Shown here: one piece after another, positions 16,471-27,049 of the stretch | How positions within the stretch are numbered: the first letter of the stretch is position 1 | Layout of the letters: every line of letters starts with the position of its first letter | NCBI GenBank assembly: GCA_021802645.1 | Contig: JAJZRO010000001.1 | Coordinates: forward strand, 62,001 to 126,000 | Reading direction: 5' to 3' | Length of the DNA stretch: 64,000 nt | DNA from: Deltaproteobacteria bacterium | GTDB taxonomy: Bacteria; Desulfobacterota; Desulfobulbia; Desulfobulbales; Desulfurivibrionaceae | Notes under the pieces: generated by a model | Databases searched by the model: none | Seen by the model: the letters and a program-made list of their open reading frames with translations, nothing else | Told to the model about the DNA's origin: nothing | Made by a program: the position numbers and the translations under genes

Positions 16471-16941
16471 CTAGTAGAAGATCCTGGACTTGCGCCGGTC
16501 CTTGGCGTGAGAGAGCAGCCGGTCCAGCGACAGCATGCCGCCGCCCCGTACCACCAAGGCCAAGGCAATGCCGATCACCAACAGATGATACTCGTACCCC
16601 TCGCCGCGTTGGGTGCCCAACCAGTTCATGAAAAAGCCGTTCTGCACGTGGTTCAGCGCCATACAGATCGAGATGGAGATGCCGATCCCCAGCGCCCACA
16701 CCCTGGTCAGAAGCCCCAGGATCAGCAAGACGGAACCGATAAATTCGACGACCAGCAGCGCCACCGTGGCAGGGGCCGCAAAACCGAGGCCGGCAAAGAT
16801 CTGCATCGTCTTGGCGAGCCCTGGTCCGCCGAACCAGCCCAGCACCTTCTGGGCGCCATGCGGCCAGATCACCACCCCCAACGCCACCCGGATCAAGAGC
16901 TGGGCCGCACTGGTGTCCGTACGAATTACCTTGTCAAACAT
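16471..16941 (-). CDS. DoxX family membrane protein
   Basis: 156 residues from the ATG at 16941 (AGGGGGA upstream; the frame is open further but without a good start). Four membrane helices with the DoxX marks LLIRVALGVVIWPHGAQKVL and FGGPGLAKTM near the first helix and FIGSVLLILGLLTR in the third. Family members handle thiol or quinone redox and oxidative stress in varied contexts. Convergent with the gene before it and divergent from the lipoprotein after it. Confidence 0.87.
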   Translation of the reverse strand: MFDKVIRTDTSAAQLLIRVALGVVIWPHGAQKVLGWFGGPGLAKTMQIFAGLGFAAPATVALLVVEFIGSVLLILGLLTRVWALGIGISISICMALNHVQNGFFMNWLGTQRGEGYEYHLLVIGIALALVVRGGGMLSLDRLLSHAKDRRKSRIFY

Positions 16942-17198
16942 GCCTGTCCCCCTTGCGATACGCGGCCGCGCAGCCATCCTTTTCCCTGCGGGCCGTCGAT
17001 TGCCCACCAGCATAGCACACCGTTCGCGCAACATGCCAGCCCAAAAAAGACGGTAGACCGCAGAGAAAGGGAAATCCGCGACGTTGCTGCCCCGCAACGG
17101 CAAAAAAAATCTATTCTTCCATGACAAGCGACGGACTTTCAGGTAAAAAAAGGCATCTGTCGATGATTCGCGGCAAACGTTTTCAAGGGAGGCATCCT

Positions 17199-18167
17199 GT
17201 GCAGCATCCACGCATTCTTCCTATCCTGTTCCTCTTGGTGTTCCTGCCCCTGGCCGCCGGCTGCGGTCTCCTGCAAAAAGGCGCGGCCAAGCCCGAGCCT
17301 GGCAAAGTCAAGCTGTCCGGCGCCCAGATCGACGATCTGGTGCGCGGCAATACCCTGCTGATGGAAGAGTATGGCGTGCAGGCCAAGGTGGAACTCCACC
17401 CCGACGGCACCATCCGCGCCTTCAAGCAGGAAATAAACGACCAGACCACCGGCACCTGGGCCATCGAGGAGGACACGCTCTGCATGAAATTCAGGCGCTG
17501 GGGGAGTGGCGATGAACTCTGCTGCGCGGTCTACAAGGTCGGGGATGAGTATCAGCAGTATGACACCGCCAACGGCATGATGACCAGCCGCTTCACGGTG
17601 GTCAGCGGCGTGGGCGCTTTGCCGAGCGACGCCAAAACCAAAACGCGGCGGCCCCACCAAACCGAGGCGCCGGCCGCCGAAGCGGCAGCCTCTGCGGCGC
17701 CGGCTGCGAGCCCGGCAAAGAAGACGATCACCTCCACGGATCAGCCTGACGTGGTGGCGACGACGCCGGCACCGGAGCCGGCCATCCAGGAATCGGCGAG
17801 CAGGCCCGCCAACCCTGACCTGGCCCGTCGTGACCTCAACGCCATCTACCGCGACATGAGCCAAGACTGCCCAGGGTGCAACCTGGCCAACATCAACCTG
17901 CCCAAGGCCAACCTGATGCGGGCCAATCTCGCCGGAGCCAACCTGAGCGGCGCCAACCTCGCCGGCGCCAACCTCAAGTGGGCCAACCTCAAGGGCGCCA
18001 ACCTGGAACGGGCCGACCTTTCCGGCGCCAATCTCGCCGGGGCGGAACTGGCCGGGGCCAACCTGGATCGGGCCGACCTCACCGGGGCCAACCTGACCAA
18101 GACCAACCTGCGGGGGGCAAGTATCGGCGGCGCCATCGGCATCAACCTGAAAAACGCCATCCACTAG
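17199..18167 (+). CDS. Pentapeptide-repeat lipoprotein
   Basis: 322 residues if started at the GTG at 17199, which has AGGGAGG 6 bases upstream and gives a clean lipoprotein signal ([17 protein letters not shown]). A globular region follows (about 25-150; [18 protein letters not shown] resembles a lipocalin-like strand set), then an Ala/Pro linker, and about 20 A(N/D)LxxAN-type repeats to the end, predicting a right-handed quadrilateral beta helix. Function unknown; such helices often mediate protein contacts at the envelope. A Cys pair CPGC sits just before the repeats. Confidence 0.82.
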   Translation: MQHPRILPILFLLVFLPLAAGCGLLQKGAAKPEPGKVKLSGAQIDDLVRGNTLLMEEYGVQAKVELHPDGTIRAFKQEINDQTTGTWAIEEDTLCMKFRRWGSGDELCCAVYKVGDEYQQYDTANGMMTSRFTVVSGVGALPSDAKTKTRRPHQTEAPAAEAAASAAPAASPAKKTITSTDQPDVVATTPAPEPAIQESASRPANPDLARRDLNAIYRDMSQDCPGCNLANINLPKANLMRANLAGANLSGANLAGANLKWANLKGANLERADLSGANLAGAELAGANLDRADLTGANLTKTNLRGASIGGAIGINLKNAIH

Positions 18168-18216
18168 CCGGCCTGGGTGGCCGACGCGCTGATGCCCTGA
18201 GATGGTGGGCTATACC

Positions 18217-18624
18217 CTACTTGGAGCGGCGCGACTTCACCCGTTCGGGGGCGGCCAACCCAAAGAGCCAGCAAAAGCCGAAATAGAGCCACCGCCAGCG
18301 GCCATACCGCTCCACCACGCGGTCGGCGCAACGGCAGCAGTAACAGACATGCGCCGAATCACGCTCCTCGCCCAGAAATTTTGCCTGATGCATCAGGAAC
18401 ACATGGGAATTCTTACGGGTACACGCGGTGCAGAGCCAGCGGACCCTGCCATCAATCTCCCATTGCAGCACAGCACTCCCTCGTTTCGTCAGCGTGAATT
18501 CGCACGTGGCCAGGCCACAAGCCAGCGGCCACGACATCGCGGGCCTTGCGGCCCGGTCTCTCTCCCCTATCGGCATCGTGCCGATCTTCTTGAACATGGT
18601 AGCGGTCGAGCCGGCTCTTGGCAA
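18217..18624 (-). CDS. Cys-rich small protein of unknown function (TTG start)
   Basis: 135 residues. The chosen TTG at 18624 has GGAGGA exactly 6 bases upstream; the first ATG, at 18597, has no ribosome site. Two Cys clusters (CTAC about 69-72 and CYCCRC about 94-99) may form a zinc site, followed by an aromatic hydrophobic segment (RWRWLYFGFCWLFGLAA) and a basic tail. Possibly membrane-attached. No family recognised. It is divergent from the kinase-like gene at 18675. Confidence 0.58.
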   Translation of the reverse strand: MPRAGSTATMFKKIGTMPIGERDRAARPAMSWPLACGLATCEFTLTKRGSAVLQWEIDGRVRWLCTACTRKNSHVFLMHQAKFLGEERDSAHVCYCCRCADRVVERYGRWRWLYFGFCWLFGLAAPERVKSRRSK

Positions 18625-18674
18625 GCCCTCTCCTCCAACCCCCGCCGCCTTTCGTCACGCTGCCGCAGGAACCC

Positions 18675-19772
18675 ATGACCGAACTCACGCAGATTGCCGC
18701 CCTGTTCGCGCCTCAAGGGGAAATTGCCGCCATTGCCCCCTATGGCAACGGCAATGTCAACGATACCTATCTGGTGCGCCCCGCCCTGGGCCAGCCTTTC
18801 ATCCTCCAGCAGCTCAATGGCCGTGTTTTTCAGGACCCTGCGGCAATCATGCACAACCTGCGCCAGGTCAGCGGTCATCTGGCGGCCGCCCACCGCACCA
18901 GTCGGAGATCCTCCTCCTGCTGGCGGGTCATCGAACCGCTCGCCACCTGTACCGGCGCCGACTACCATACCGATACCCGCGGCGGCTGCTGGCGGGCTCT
19001 CTCCTACATCGATAACGCCGTGGCCTTCGATACTATTCAGAGCACGGCCCACGGCCGGGAAATCGGCTTTGCCCTCGGCCTCTTTCAACGCCAATTGGCC
19101 GACCTCGACCCAGCGCAGCTCCACGACACCCTGCCGGGCTTCCACATCACCCCCCGCTATCTTGCCGAATTCGAGGCCGCCTGGGCGTCCGCCTCCCCCA
19201 AAATGACGCCGGAAATCGCCTACGGCCGAACCTTCATCGACAACGCCGCCCCGCGGGCGACTGTGTTGGAGGCGGCGCGGGCCGAGGGCCGCATCCGGGA
19301 ACGGATCATCCATGGCGACCCCAAGGTGGCCAATATCCTGCTGGACCGCGCCAGCGGCCAGGCCGTGGCGTTGATCGATCTCGATACCGTCAAGCCTGGG
19401 CTGCCACACTACGACATCGGCGACTGCCTGCGTTCCGCCTGCAATCCCTTGGGCGAGGAGGCCGACGAGCCGACGGCGGTACGCTTCGACCTCGATCTCT
19501 GCCAGGCGATCCTTACCGGCTATCTGACCGAGGCCGGTGCCTTCTTGAACCCCGAGGAGATCGCCCTCTTTCCCGACGCCGCCTGGCTCATCGCCTTTGA
19601 GCTGGGACTGCGCTTCTTCACCGATCAGCTGCGCGGCAATATCTATTTCAAGGTCCAGTCGCCGGAGCAGAATCTCCACCGGGCCCTGGTGCAGTTTCAC
19701 TTGGCCGAATCCATCGCCAGCCAGCTGGCGCCGTTTCGTCGCCTGGTGGCAGGGCTTGCCGGCGACGCCTAG
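18675..19772 (+). CDS. Phosphotransferase (aminoglycoside/N-acetylhexosamine kinase-like)
   Basis: 365 residues of the APH/choline kinase fold. The catalytic loop is IHGDPKVANILLD and the metal-binding motif IDLDTVKPG; the N-terminal lobe has GNGNVNDTYLV. The arrangement resembles NahK-type N-acetylhexosamine 1-kinases more than drug-modifying enzymes, so a sugar is the likely substrate. Started at the ATG at 18675 with CAGGA upstream. No sugar pathway genes surround it. Confidence 0.78.
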   Translation: MTELTQIAALFAPQGEIAAIAPYGNGNVNDTYLVRPALGQPFILQQLNGRVFQDPAAIMHNLRQVSGHLAAAHRTSRRSSSCWRVIEPLATCTGADYHTDTRGGCWRALSYIDNAVAFDTIQSTAHGREIGFALGLFQRQLADLDPAQLHDTLPGFHITPRYLAEFEAAWASASPKMTPEIAYGRTFIDNAAPRATVLEAARAEGRIRERIIHGDPKVANILLDRASGQAVALIDLDTVKPGLPHYDIGDCLRSACNPLGEEADEPTAVRFDLDLCQAILTGYLTEAGAFLNPEEIALFPDAAWLIAFELGLRFFTDQLRGNIYFKVQSPEQNLHRALVQFHLAESIASQLAPFRRLVAGLAGDA

Positions 19773-19913
19773 TCGCAATCCCATCTTAGACGCCACTTGC
19801 GTCGTGCCACTCGCCGAGTGCCTTGTCTGGCGAGGGTTGATCCGACCATGGCCTTTGGCGAAAACTGTCTTATTTTATTGATAAAGGAAAGAAGTGCAAA
19901 GGAGGTGACTTCC

Positions 19914-20237
19914 ATGACAGCTCGAACCATACTGATGCAGGTGGCGGAAAACAACCTGCTCCATAGGGATCGGCTCGGCTCGCTGCGCTACTTTGGCGGG
20001 GCGATGGAACGTTCGCTTGAAAACCTGGATCGCGACGTGGGCGAGGTGAGTACCTTAGTCTGCGGCTGTAACGACGAATGGCGCCTGAGCGCCGAGCATG
20101 TCGCGGACAGCTTGGAGAATGCCCTCTACTCGGTCAGCGAACCGCGCTGGGGTACCAACGAACGCAGCCTGCGACTGAAGAATCTTCGGTGCCGGCTGCA
20201 CCGCTTCTATGACAACAAGAGCTGTTGCTGCCATTAA
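19914..20237 (+). CDS. Small Cys-tailed protein of unknown function
   Basis: 107 residues from an ATG preceded by AAAGGAGGTGA, a full-length Shine-Dalgarno match that suggests strong expression. A helical N-terminal half, then a CGC at about 50, a Trp/Arg-rich middle and a terminal NKSCCCH. No signal or known domain. A rho-independent terminator follows 27 bases after the stop, so this is a self-contained transcription unit. The Cys/His tail may bind a metal; no evidence for peptide maturation genes beside it. Confidence 0.6.
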   Translation: MTARTILMQVAENNLLHRDRLGSLRYFGGAMERSLENLDRDVGEVSTLVCGCNDEWRLSAEHVADSLENALYSVSEPRWGTNERSLRLKNLRCRLHRFYDNKSCCCH

Positions 20238-20263
20238 GCGACAGGGTTGATCCGATCCACACC

Positions 20264-20290
20264 AAGGCGGCTCAAAAGGCCGCCTTTTTT
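20264..20290 (+). terminator. Rho-independent terminator
   Basis: AAGGCGGC and GCCGCCTT form an 8-bp stem around a 7-base loop, followed by TTTTTT (20285-20290). It ends the transcript of the 107-residue gene upstream. Confidence 0.85.
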
Positions 20291-20312
20291 CGTGGTGCCG
20301 AATCCCGCGGGG

Positions 20313-23300
20313 CTACGCTTGTTCCGCCCCCGGAGCGTGCTGGTGGCGGCGCAGCATATAGTAGAGCACCGGCACCGCCATGCGGCTGATGAGCAGCGAG
20401 GCCACTTCACCGAACATGAGCGAGATGGCCAGCCCCTGGAAAATGGGATCGGCGAGGATGACCGAGGCGCCAACCACCACGGCCAAGGCGGTGAGCAGCA
20501 TGGGCCGGAAACGAATGGCCCCCGCCTCCACCACCGCCTCGGCCAGCGGCAGGCCATGGCTGATCCTGAGCTCGATGAAGTCCACCAGGATGATGGAATT
20601 GCGCACCACGATACCGGCCCCGGCCATGAAACCGATCATGGAGGTGGCGGTGAAAAAGGCGCCCAGGGCCCAGTGGGCCGGCAGGATGCCGATGAGCGAG
20701 AAGGGAATGGCGGCCATCACCACCAGCGGCACCAGGTAATCCTTGAACCAGCCCACCATCAGCATGTAGATGAGGATCATCACCGCGCAGAAGGCGAGGC
20801 CCAGGTCGCGGAAAACCTCCAGGGTGATGTGCCACTCGCCGTCCCACTTGATGGCCGGCTCCATCTCGGTGAAGGGCTGCTTGAGGTTGTAGATGGAAAT
20901 GGTGCGCTCTTTACCGCCGTACTGCCGGCCGTCGAAGGTGGCCAGCTCCTTGTTCATCGCCAGGATGGCGTAGACCGGGCTCTCCGCCGCCCCGGCCACG
21001 TCACCGGTGACGTAGATCACCGGCTTGAGGTTCTTCCGGTAGATGGGCTGGTCGCTGGGCACGTCGCTGACCTTGACCAGCTCGCGCAGGGGCACCAGCG
21101 CGCCGGCCGAGTTGGTGGCGGAGCGGAGCTGGAGGTTGAGGATGCCGTCCACCCGGGCGCGTTGCGCCTTGGGCAGCTCCAGCACGATGTTGATCTCTTC
21201 CTTGTCCCGCGGTTGGTGGAACAGATCGATGGCCGCGCCCTTCAGCGCCATATCGACGGTGTGGGTGATCTCGTCTTCGGAAATGCCGTTCAGGGCGGCC
21301 TTTTCCTTGTCCACGGTGATCACCGTCTTTAGCCGTTCCGCCTCGCGGTACCAGTCCACATCGACCACCCCCGGGGTGGCGGCAAAGAGTTGCTTGACCC
21401 GGGTGGCAAGCTTCAGCCGCTCCCCATCGTTGGGGCCGTATATCTCGGCCACCAGGGTCTGCAACACCGGCGGTCCCGGCGGCACCTCGGCCACCGCCAC
21501 GGTGGCGCCGTATTTCTTGGCAATCGCCGCCACCTCCGGTCGGATGCGCTTGGCGATCTCATGGCTTTGCGCCTTGCGGTCGCCCTTGGGCAGCAGGTTG
21601 ATCTGGATATCCGCCATGGAGGCGCTGCGGCGCAGATAGTAGTGGCGCACCAGGCCATTGAAATTGTAGGGCGAGGCAGTGCCGGCATAGACCTGATAGT
21701 TGACGACCTCGGGCTCCCGGCCCACCACCGCCGCCATCTCGCGCGCCACCTGCGCCGTCTGCTCCAGGGTGGAACCTTCGGGCATGTTGAGGATGACCTG
21801 GAACTCGCTCTTGTTGTCAAAGGGCAGCATCTTGACCTTGACCCCGCCGAAGTAGACCATGGAACAGGCGCCGAGCAACAGAATCACGATGCCGAGGAAA
21901 AAGGCACTCCGCCAGGCGGCATTGGCCAGGAGCGGCTCCATGATCCGATGGTAGAGGCGGGTGAAGAAGTCCGACGGCGCGTGGTCATGCGCCGCCACCG
22001 CCGCCACTTCCTCATCCTCCTCGATGATGGGGCACTCGGAGGGCGGGCACTCCTTTTTCAAGACCCGGATGGCGGCCCAAGGGGTGACCGTGAAGGCGAT
22101 AATCAGGGAGAAGATCATGGCCGCCGAGGCACCGATGGGAATCGGCCGCATATACGGCCCCATCAAGCCACCGACGAAGGCCATGGGCAGGATCGCGGCG
22201 ATCACCGCCCAGGTGGCGAGGATGGTGGGGTTGCCCACCTCGTTGACCGCCTCCACCGCAATCTTGATCAGCGACTTGTTCTTGTTGGCCGGCAACCGGA
22301 TATGCCGGACGATGTTCTCCACCACCACGATGGCGTCGTCGACCAGGATGCCGATGGAAAAGATGAGGGCGAAGAGGGTGATGCGGTTCAGGGTATAGCC
22401 ATAGAGATAGAAGAGCAGGAGGGTAAGCGCCAGGGTCGAAGGGATGGCGAGGATGACGATGATCGATTCGCGCCAGCCGAGGAAGAAGAGAATGAGCAGC
22501 GCCACGCCGAAGACGGCGATCCCCATGTGCAGCAGCAGCTCGTTGGATTTCTCCGCCGCGGTCTCCCCGTAGTCTCTGGTCACGCTCACCCGCACGTCGG
22601 CCGGAATAAGCGAGCCTTTGAGGGTATCGACCTTGGCCAGTACCGTATTCACCACCTGCACGGCGTTGGCGCCGGGCCGCTTGGCCACCGACAGGGTCAC
22701 TGCCGCCTCCTCGGGCTGCCCCTTGCCGTGGCCGAAGAGGACATAGTTGTCCGGCTCCTCCGGGCCATCGACAATGGTGGCGACGTCGGCGAGGTAGACC
22801 GGATGACCGCCGTAGACGCCCACCACGACACGGCCGACCTCCTTGGCCGAGCTCATGAACTGGCCGGTCTGCAGCAGAACCTCCCGGTTCAGGGAGCGCA
22901 GGGTGCCGGAGTAGGACTGGCGGTTGGCCTGCTGCAAGCGTCCGGCGATATCGGCGGCGGTCAGATGGCGGGCGGCCAGGGCCGTGGGATCGAAGAGCAC
23001 CCGCAGCTGGCGCCTGGTGCCGCCGATCAGCTTGGTTTCCGCCACCTCGTGGATGTTCTTGATGGCGTCATCCACCTGGGCCGCCAGTCGCCGCAGGGCA
23101 TAGTGGTCATAGCGGGGGCTGTGGAAGGTCAGCGCCAGCACCGGCACGTCGTCGATGGTATGGGGCTTGACCAGCGGCGGCGAGACGCCGTGGGGGATGC
23201 GATCGGCATTGGTGGCGAGCTTCTGGTTCAGGCGGACGATGGCGTCTTCCATCTTCTCGCCCACGTAGAAGCGGGCAATGAGCAGGCTCTGCCCCGGCAT

Positions 23301-23591
23301 GGAGGTGGAGTAGATGTACTCGATGCCCGGAATCTCGTAGAGCAGCTTCTCCATGGGGATGGAAACGCGCTCCTCCACCTCCTTCGGGCTGGCGCCGGGC
23401 ATGGCGACCATGACGTCGATCATCGGCACCTTGATCTGCGGCTCCTCTTCGCGCGGCAGCATGACCACCGCCATGATGCCGAGCAAAAGGGAGGCGACAA
23501 TGCCAATGGGCGTCAGCTTCGAATCGATGAAGAACGAGGCCAACCGGCCGGCAAAGCCATGCTGTTTGGGAGAGGTGGGCTGGGTCATCAC
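20313..23591 (-). CDS. RND family efflux transporter permease
   Basis: 1092 residues, full length for an inner-membrane RND pump: N-terminal helix, two large periplasmic porter regions, and two sets of membrane helices. The proton-relay aspartates are visible in [14 protein letters not shown], and early motifs [14 protein letters not shown] and [18 protein letters not shown] are typical of the HAE-1 (hydrophobe/amphiphile) group rather than heavy-metal CusA. It would export drugs, lipids or metabolites through the TolC-like protein in this operon. Start overlaps the adaptor stop by 4 bases. Confidence 0.93.
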   Translation of the reverse strand: MMTQPTSPKQHGFAGRLASFFIDSKLTPIGIVASLLLGIMAVVMLPREEEPQIKVPMIDVMVAMPGASPKEVEERVSIPMEKLLYEIPGIEYIYSTSMPGQSLLIARFYVGEKMEDAIVRLNQKLATNADRIPHGVSPPLVKPHTIDDVPVLALTFHSPRYDHYALRRLAAQVDDAIKNIHEVAETKLIGGTRRQLRVLFDPTALAARHLTAADIAGRLQQANRQSYSGTLRSLNREVLLQTGQFMSSAKEVGRVVVGVYGGHPVYLADVATIVDGPEEPDNYVLFGHGKGQPEEAAVTLSVAKRPGANAVQVVNTVLAKVDTLKGSLIPADVRVSVTRDYGETAAEKSNELLLHMGIAVFGVALLILFFLGWRESIIVILAIPSTLALTLLLFYLYGYTLNRITLFALIFSIGILVDDAIVVVENIVRHIRLPANKNKSLIKIAVEAVNEVGNPTILATWAVIAAILPMAFVGGLMGPYMRPIPIGASAAMIFSLIIAFTVTPWAAIRVLKKECPPSECPIIEEDEEVAAVAAHDHAPSDFFTRLYHRIMEPLLANAAWRSAFFLGIVILLLGACSMVYFGGVKVKMLPFDNKSEFQVILNMPEGSTLEQTAQVAREMAAVVGREPEVVNYQVYAGTASPYNFNGLVRHYYLRRSASMADIQINLLPKGDRKAQSHEIAKRIRPEVAAIAKKYGATVAVAEVPPGPPVLQTLVAEIYGPNDGERLKLATRVKQLFAATPGVVDVDWYREAERLKTVITVDKEKAALNGISEDEITHTVDMALKGAAIDLFHQPRDKEEINIVLELPKAQRARVDGILNLQLRSATNSAGALVPLRELVKVSDVPSDQPIYRKNLKPVIYVTGDVAGAAESPVYAILAMNKELATFDGRQYGGKERTISIYNLKQPFTEMEPAIKWDGEWHITLEVFRDLGLAFCAVMILIYMLMVGWFKDYLVPLVVMAAIPFSLIGILPAHWALGAFFTATSMIGFMAGAGIVVRNSIILVDFIELRISHGLPLAEAVVEAGAIRFRPMLLTALAVVVGASVILADPIFQGLAISLMFGEVASLLISRMAVPVLYYMLRRHQHAPGAEQA

Positions 23592-24619
23592 GGCACGATC
23601 TGCAGCGGCTGTCCGTCAACGAGGTGTTCGTTGCCCTGGACCACCACCTGTTCGCCGGGGTTAAGCCCGGCCAGGATCTCCACCTGGTCGCCGTGACGGT
23701 CGCCGGTGCGCACCAGGCGCAGGCGAGCCTTGGCCTCCTGCACCACGAAGAGGCGCTCCATCTGCCCCAGCCGCATGACGGCCGTGGCCGGCACCAGCAG
23801 GGTCTCGGCGGCAACGGTGCCCGGCAGGATCACGCGGGCATACTGGCCGGAACGCAGGTTCGCCGCATCCGTGATGGCGAGTTTCACCAAGGCGCTGCGG
23901 CTGGCGGCATCGGAGGCCGAGGCGATTTCCGCCACCGTGCCCTTGCCCTCATAGCCGACGGCCGGGACCGAGACCGGCACGCTGTCGCCGATTTTGAGCT
24001 GCGGCACCAGGGTCTCCGGCACCGCCGCCACCACCTGCAAGCGACTATTGTTTTCCAGCACCAGCAGCGGCTGGCCCGGCGTGGCCAAGTCGCCGGCATT
24101 CACCATCTTCTGGGCGATTTTTCCGGCAAAGGGGGCGGTGAGGACGGTATAGCCGTACATGGTCCTTGCCTCGCGATATCCCGCCTCGGCCACCCGCAGG
24201 GCATCCTCCAGCGAGCGCACCGTCTCCGGGGTCGAGGCGTCCTTGGCCAACAGCCGCTTTTCCCGCTCCCAGTTCCGCTTTGCCTGCCCCAACTGGGCCT
24301 CGGCCTGGGACATCCTGGCATTGGTCTCGCCGGCCGCGATTCGCACCAGCAACGCGCCTTTGGGTACCGCCGCCCCAAGGGTCACCGGCAGCTCCTCAAT
24401 GACGCCGGTCACCTTGGCGGCAATGGTCGCCTGCTGCACCGCCTCCACCGTGCCGGTCACCTCCTCCTGCAACCGCGCCGGCTCCTTGGCCACGGCAAAG
24501 ACCCGTACCTGGGCCGGCGGCAACGACTGGGTGGTCGACGTCTGGGGCTGTTGCCTGCACCCGACCGCAATCAGCAGGGGGAGACAGATACCGGCGAGCA
24601 GGCGATAATGACGGCGCAT
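23588..24619 (-). CDS. RND efflux periplasmic adaptor (membrane fusion lipoprotein)
   Basis: 343 residues with a lipoprotein signal (lipobox LIAVGC, about 16-21). Order of parts: a beta-barrel/lipoyl half ([19 protein letters not shown]), a helical hairpin (about 90-150, [20 protein letters not shown]), the second lipoyl half ([16 protein letters not shown]) and the beta-barrel and membrane-proximal domain. It links the pump to the outer-membrane channel. 22 bases separate it from the TolC-like gene upstream in the operon. Confidence 0.92.
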   Translation of the reverse strand: MRRHYRLLAGICLPLLIAVGCRQQPQTSTTQSLPPAQVRVFAVAKEPARLQEEVTGTVEAVQQATIAAKVTGVIEELPVTLGAAVPKGALLVRIAAGETNARMSQAEAQLGQAKRNWEREKRLLAKDASTPETVRSLEDALRVAEAGYREARTMYGYTVLTAPFAGKIAQKMVNAGDLATPGQPLLVLENNSRLQVVAAVPETLVPQLKIGDSVPVSVPAVGYEGKGTVAEIASASDAASRSALVKLAITDAANLRSGQYARVILPGTVAAETLLVPATAVMRLGQMERLFVVQEAKARLRLVRTGDRHGDQVEILAGLNPGEQVVVQGNEHLVDGQPLQIVP

Positions 24620-24641
24620 AGCTCAAGTCCTCGCGCAAAAC

Positions 24642-26024
24642 TTAGTCAGTGGCATGATGGCCGGCCGGCGGCGGGGCCGACGATTCCTCGAACTGGGCCA
24701 GGCCGAGGGCCCGCCGCAAGTCGGCCAGGGCGACGCGTTCGGCGGTCTCGGCCACGGTGCGCCGCACCATGGCCTCGGTCAGCCGGCTCTCGACGGCGAT
24801 CAGATCCGCGGTCAACAGCACGCCTTCCTTGTAACGCAGGCGGTTGATCCGCGCACTTTCCTGGGCCTGCTCGACGCTTTTGGTGCTGACCCGCAAGCGC
24901 TCCTGGGCTTCCTGCAAGGCGAATTCGGCCTGTTTCACCTCCAGGCCAACCGCCAGCTCGGTTTTCCGTTTCCGTTCCTGGGCCTCAACCAAACCCGCCG
25001 AGGCCTTGGCGACCGCACCTTCCGTCTGGCGGCCGTTGAACAGATTGAACTTGAGCTGCACCCCCGCCTCCCACGAATTGCCGGAGCCGCCCTCCAACTC
25101 GTATCCCTTGTCGATGCCGTAGCCGGCATAGCCGTCGAGGGTGGGGTAATAGCCGGCCGAAGCCTGCCGTACCCTGGATTTGGCCGCCCGCACCAAGGCG
25201 TCCACCCCTTGCAGTTCCGGGCGTTTTTCGTAATCCCGGTTGGCCGGCACCTCCTGGCGGGCACCGCCGGCCGGATCCAGCACCACCTCTCCCTCCGGCA
25301 GGCCAAGCAGATTGAGGAAGATCTTGCGTCCCACCGCCAGGCCATGCTGGGCCTGGATCAGATTTTCCTGGGCCTTGGCCTGCTGCACCTCGAGGTCGAG
25401 GAGATCGGACTTCAGCAAGACCCCTTCGCCATAGCGGGCCTGAGCCACGGCCACGGCGGCACCGATGGCCTTGACCTCATCCTGATGCGCCCGCACCATC
25501 CCCTCCGCCTGCTGGATGAGATTGAAGGCCCGCACCACCTCAAAACCCAACTGGGCAGCCACGGCGTCGCGTTCCATCTGGGCGGCCATCTGCTGCGCCT
25601 GGGCGGCATTGAGCCCGGCCCAATCGCGGCCACCGCTAAAGAGACTGTAACTCAGCCGAACCCCAAGGTTGAGGTTGTCGGTCTGGCCTGGATGGTTGAA
25701 ATCGATGCCCGGGTGGAACACCCCCTGGTTGAGGATGTTGCCGAAGGAATACATGGGGTTGTTGGTCTGGCTGTACTGGGAATTCAGATCGAGCCGCGGG
25801 AAGAAGGCCGCCCGTTCCATGGTGATGGCGGCCTGCGCTGCGGCGATGCGGCTTTCGGCCATCTTGGCGTCCGGGCTGTTGGCGAGGGCGAAACGCACCG
25901 CCTCCTGGGCCGTCCATGCCGGGGGTGACGAAGGCGCCTGCGACGTGGTTGCGGCCAAGACGCCACCCGGAAGCAGCAGCAATACAAGGCTCAAAAGGAG
26001 GAGAGTGGTTTGCCGAGTCAACAT
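24642..26024 (-). CDS. TolC family outer-membrane efflux protein
   Basis: 460 residues from the ATG at 26024, which begins a proper signal peptide (LLLLSLVLLLLPGGVLA); the frame is open upstream but without a signal. Two internal repeats of the outer-membrane factor fold with long helices (for example AESRIAAAQAAITMERAAFFP and LKSDLLDLEVQQAKAQENL). First gene of the efflux operon: channel, adaptor, pump. The ribosome site is weak. The C-terminus is His-rich (GHHATD). Confidence 0.9.
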   Translation of the reverse strand: MLTRQTTLLLLSLVLLLLPGGVLAATTSQAPSSPPAWTAQEAVRFALANSPDAKMAESRIAAAQAAITMERAAFFPRLDLNSQYSQTNNPMYSFGNILNQGVFHPGIDFNHPGQTDNLNLGVRLSYSLFSGGRDWAGLNAAQAQQMAAQMERDAVAAQLGFEVVRAFNLIQQAEGMVRAHQDEVKAIGAAVAVAQARYGEGVLLKSDLLDLEVQQAKAQENLIQAQHGLAVGRKIFLNLLGLPEGEVVLDPAGGARQEVPANRDYEKRPELQGVDALVRAAKSRVRQASAGYYPTLDGYAGYGIDKGYELEGGSGNSWEAGVQLKFNLFNGRQTEGAVAKASAGLVEAQERKRKTELAVGLEVKQAEFALQEAQERLRVSTKSVEQAQESARINRLRYKEGVLLTADLIAVESRLTEAMVRRTVAETAERVALADLRRALGLAQFEESSAPPPAGHHATD

Positions 26025-26203
26025 AATCTTAGGATTTAATCTTTTAATTTTATGCTTAAATACCAAAACTCTTCCCCAATGGCAACAAAAAGTCGGCAGC
26101 TTCTTTACTCCCTTCAAAAAACCACCGCGGCTCTTCCCCAGAGAGGGCTGGCGTTCTCTGGCCATTGTGGTATGAGTAACGGAACGCATCCTTTGAGGCC
26201 CCC

Positions 26204-27049
26204 ATGACGAACGCCGCGAAAAACTCCATGCTTTGCCCCAACTGCCGCCGGCTGATCAGCCGGGACGAGGCCCGTTGCCCGTGGTGCGGCCTGCCGCATC
26301 CCGGCTCTCCCCTCAAGGCCCTCTTGGCCGGCCGCCTCTTCGAGCGGCCGGATCAGATCCTGCACCTTATCATCGGCGCCAATGTCGCTATGTATCTGCT
26401 GGCCCTGCTGCTCAACCCCGGCGGCACCGGCATGACCATGAGTCCCTTCTCCTTCCTCTCGCCGGATAACCGCAGCCTGCTCCTGCTCGGCGCTACCGGC
26501 ACCCTGCCGATCAACGCCCTGGGCCGCTGGTGGACGCTGGTTGCCGCCAACTACCTGCACGGCAGCCTGCTGCACATCCTGTTCAACATGCTGGCTCTGC
26601 GCCAGCTTCTCCCCTTGGTCGCCCAGGAGTTCGGCGCCCCTCGCATGTTCGTGATCTATACCATCGGCGGCATCGGCGGCTTTCTCCTCTCCTACCTGGC
26701 CGGCGTGCGCTTCACCATCGGCGCCTCGGCGGCCATCTGCGGCCTCATCGGCGCGCTGCTCTATTACGGCAAACACCGGGGCGGCAGCTACGGTCAGGAG
26801 CTGTTCAGTCAGGTGGGCGGCTGGGCGATCGGCATCTTCGCCTTCGGCCTCCTGGTGCCAGGGATCAACAACTGGGGCCACGGAGGCGGCATGGCCGCCG
26901 GCGCCCTCGTCGCCATGCTGCTCGGCTACCGGGAACGCCGCCGGGAAACCTTCCTCCACAAGGTCCTGGCCGCCACCCTGGCGCTCATCACCCTGGCCGT
27001 CCTCCTCTGGGCTGCCGGCACCGCCGTGCTCTACCGCTTCGACGGCTGA
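26204..27049 (+). CDS. Rhomboid family intramembrane serine protease with N-terminal zinc ribbon
   Basis: 281 residues. A CPNC/CPWC zinc-ribbon (11-28) precedes six or seven membrane helices. Catalytic Ser175 lies in GASAAICG and its partner His226 in NNWGHGGG; the helix-2 HxxxN equivalent is LHGSLLHILFNML (119-131). Known role: cleaves substrate proteins inside the membrane. The substrate is unknown. Convergent with the reductase gene, whose stop it overlaps by 19 bases. Confidence 0.88.
   Translation: MTNAAKNSMLCPNCRRLISRDEARCPWCGLPHPGSPLKALLAGRLFERPDQILHLIIGANVAMYLLALLLNPGGTGMTMSPFSFLSPDNRSLLLLGATGTLPINALGRWWTLVAANYLHGSLLHILFNMLALRQLLPLVAQEFGAPRMFVIYTIGGIGGFLLSYLAGVRFTIGASAAICGLIGALLYYGKHRGGSYGQELFSQVGGWAIGIFAFGLLVPGINNWGHGGGMAAGALVAMLLGYRERRRETFLHKVLAATLALITLAVLLWAAGTAVLYRFDG

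Noticed and set aside
21390..23696. Long plus-strand frame (768 residues) opposite the RND pump
   Set aside because: His/Arg/Gly-rich shadow caused by high GC; the minus-strand pump is unmistakable. The same holds for 29908-31626, 26530-28674 and 38935-40983.
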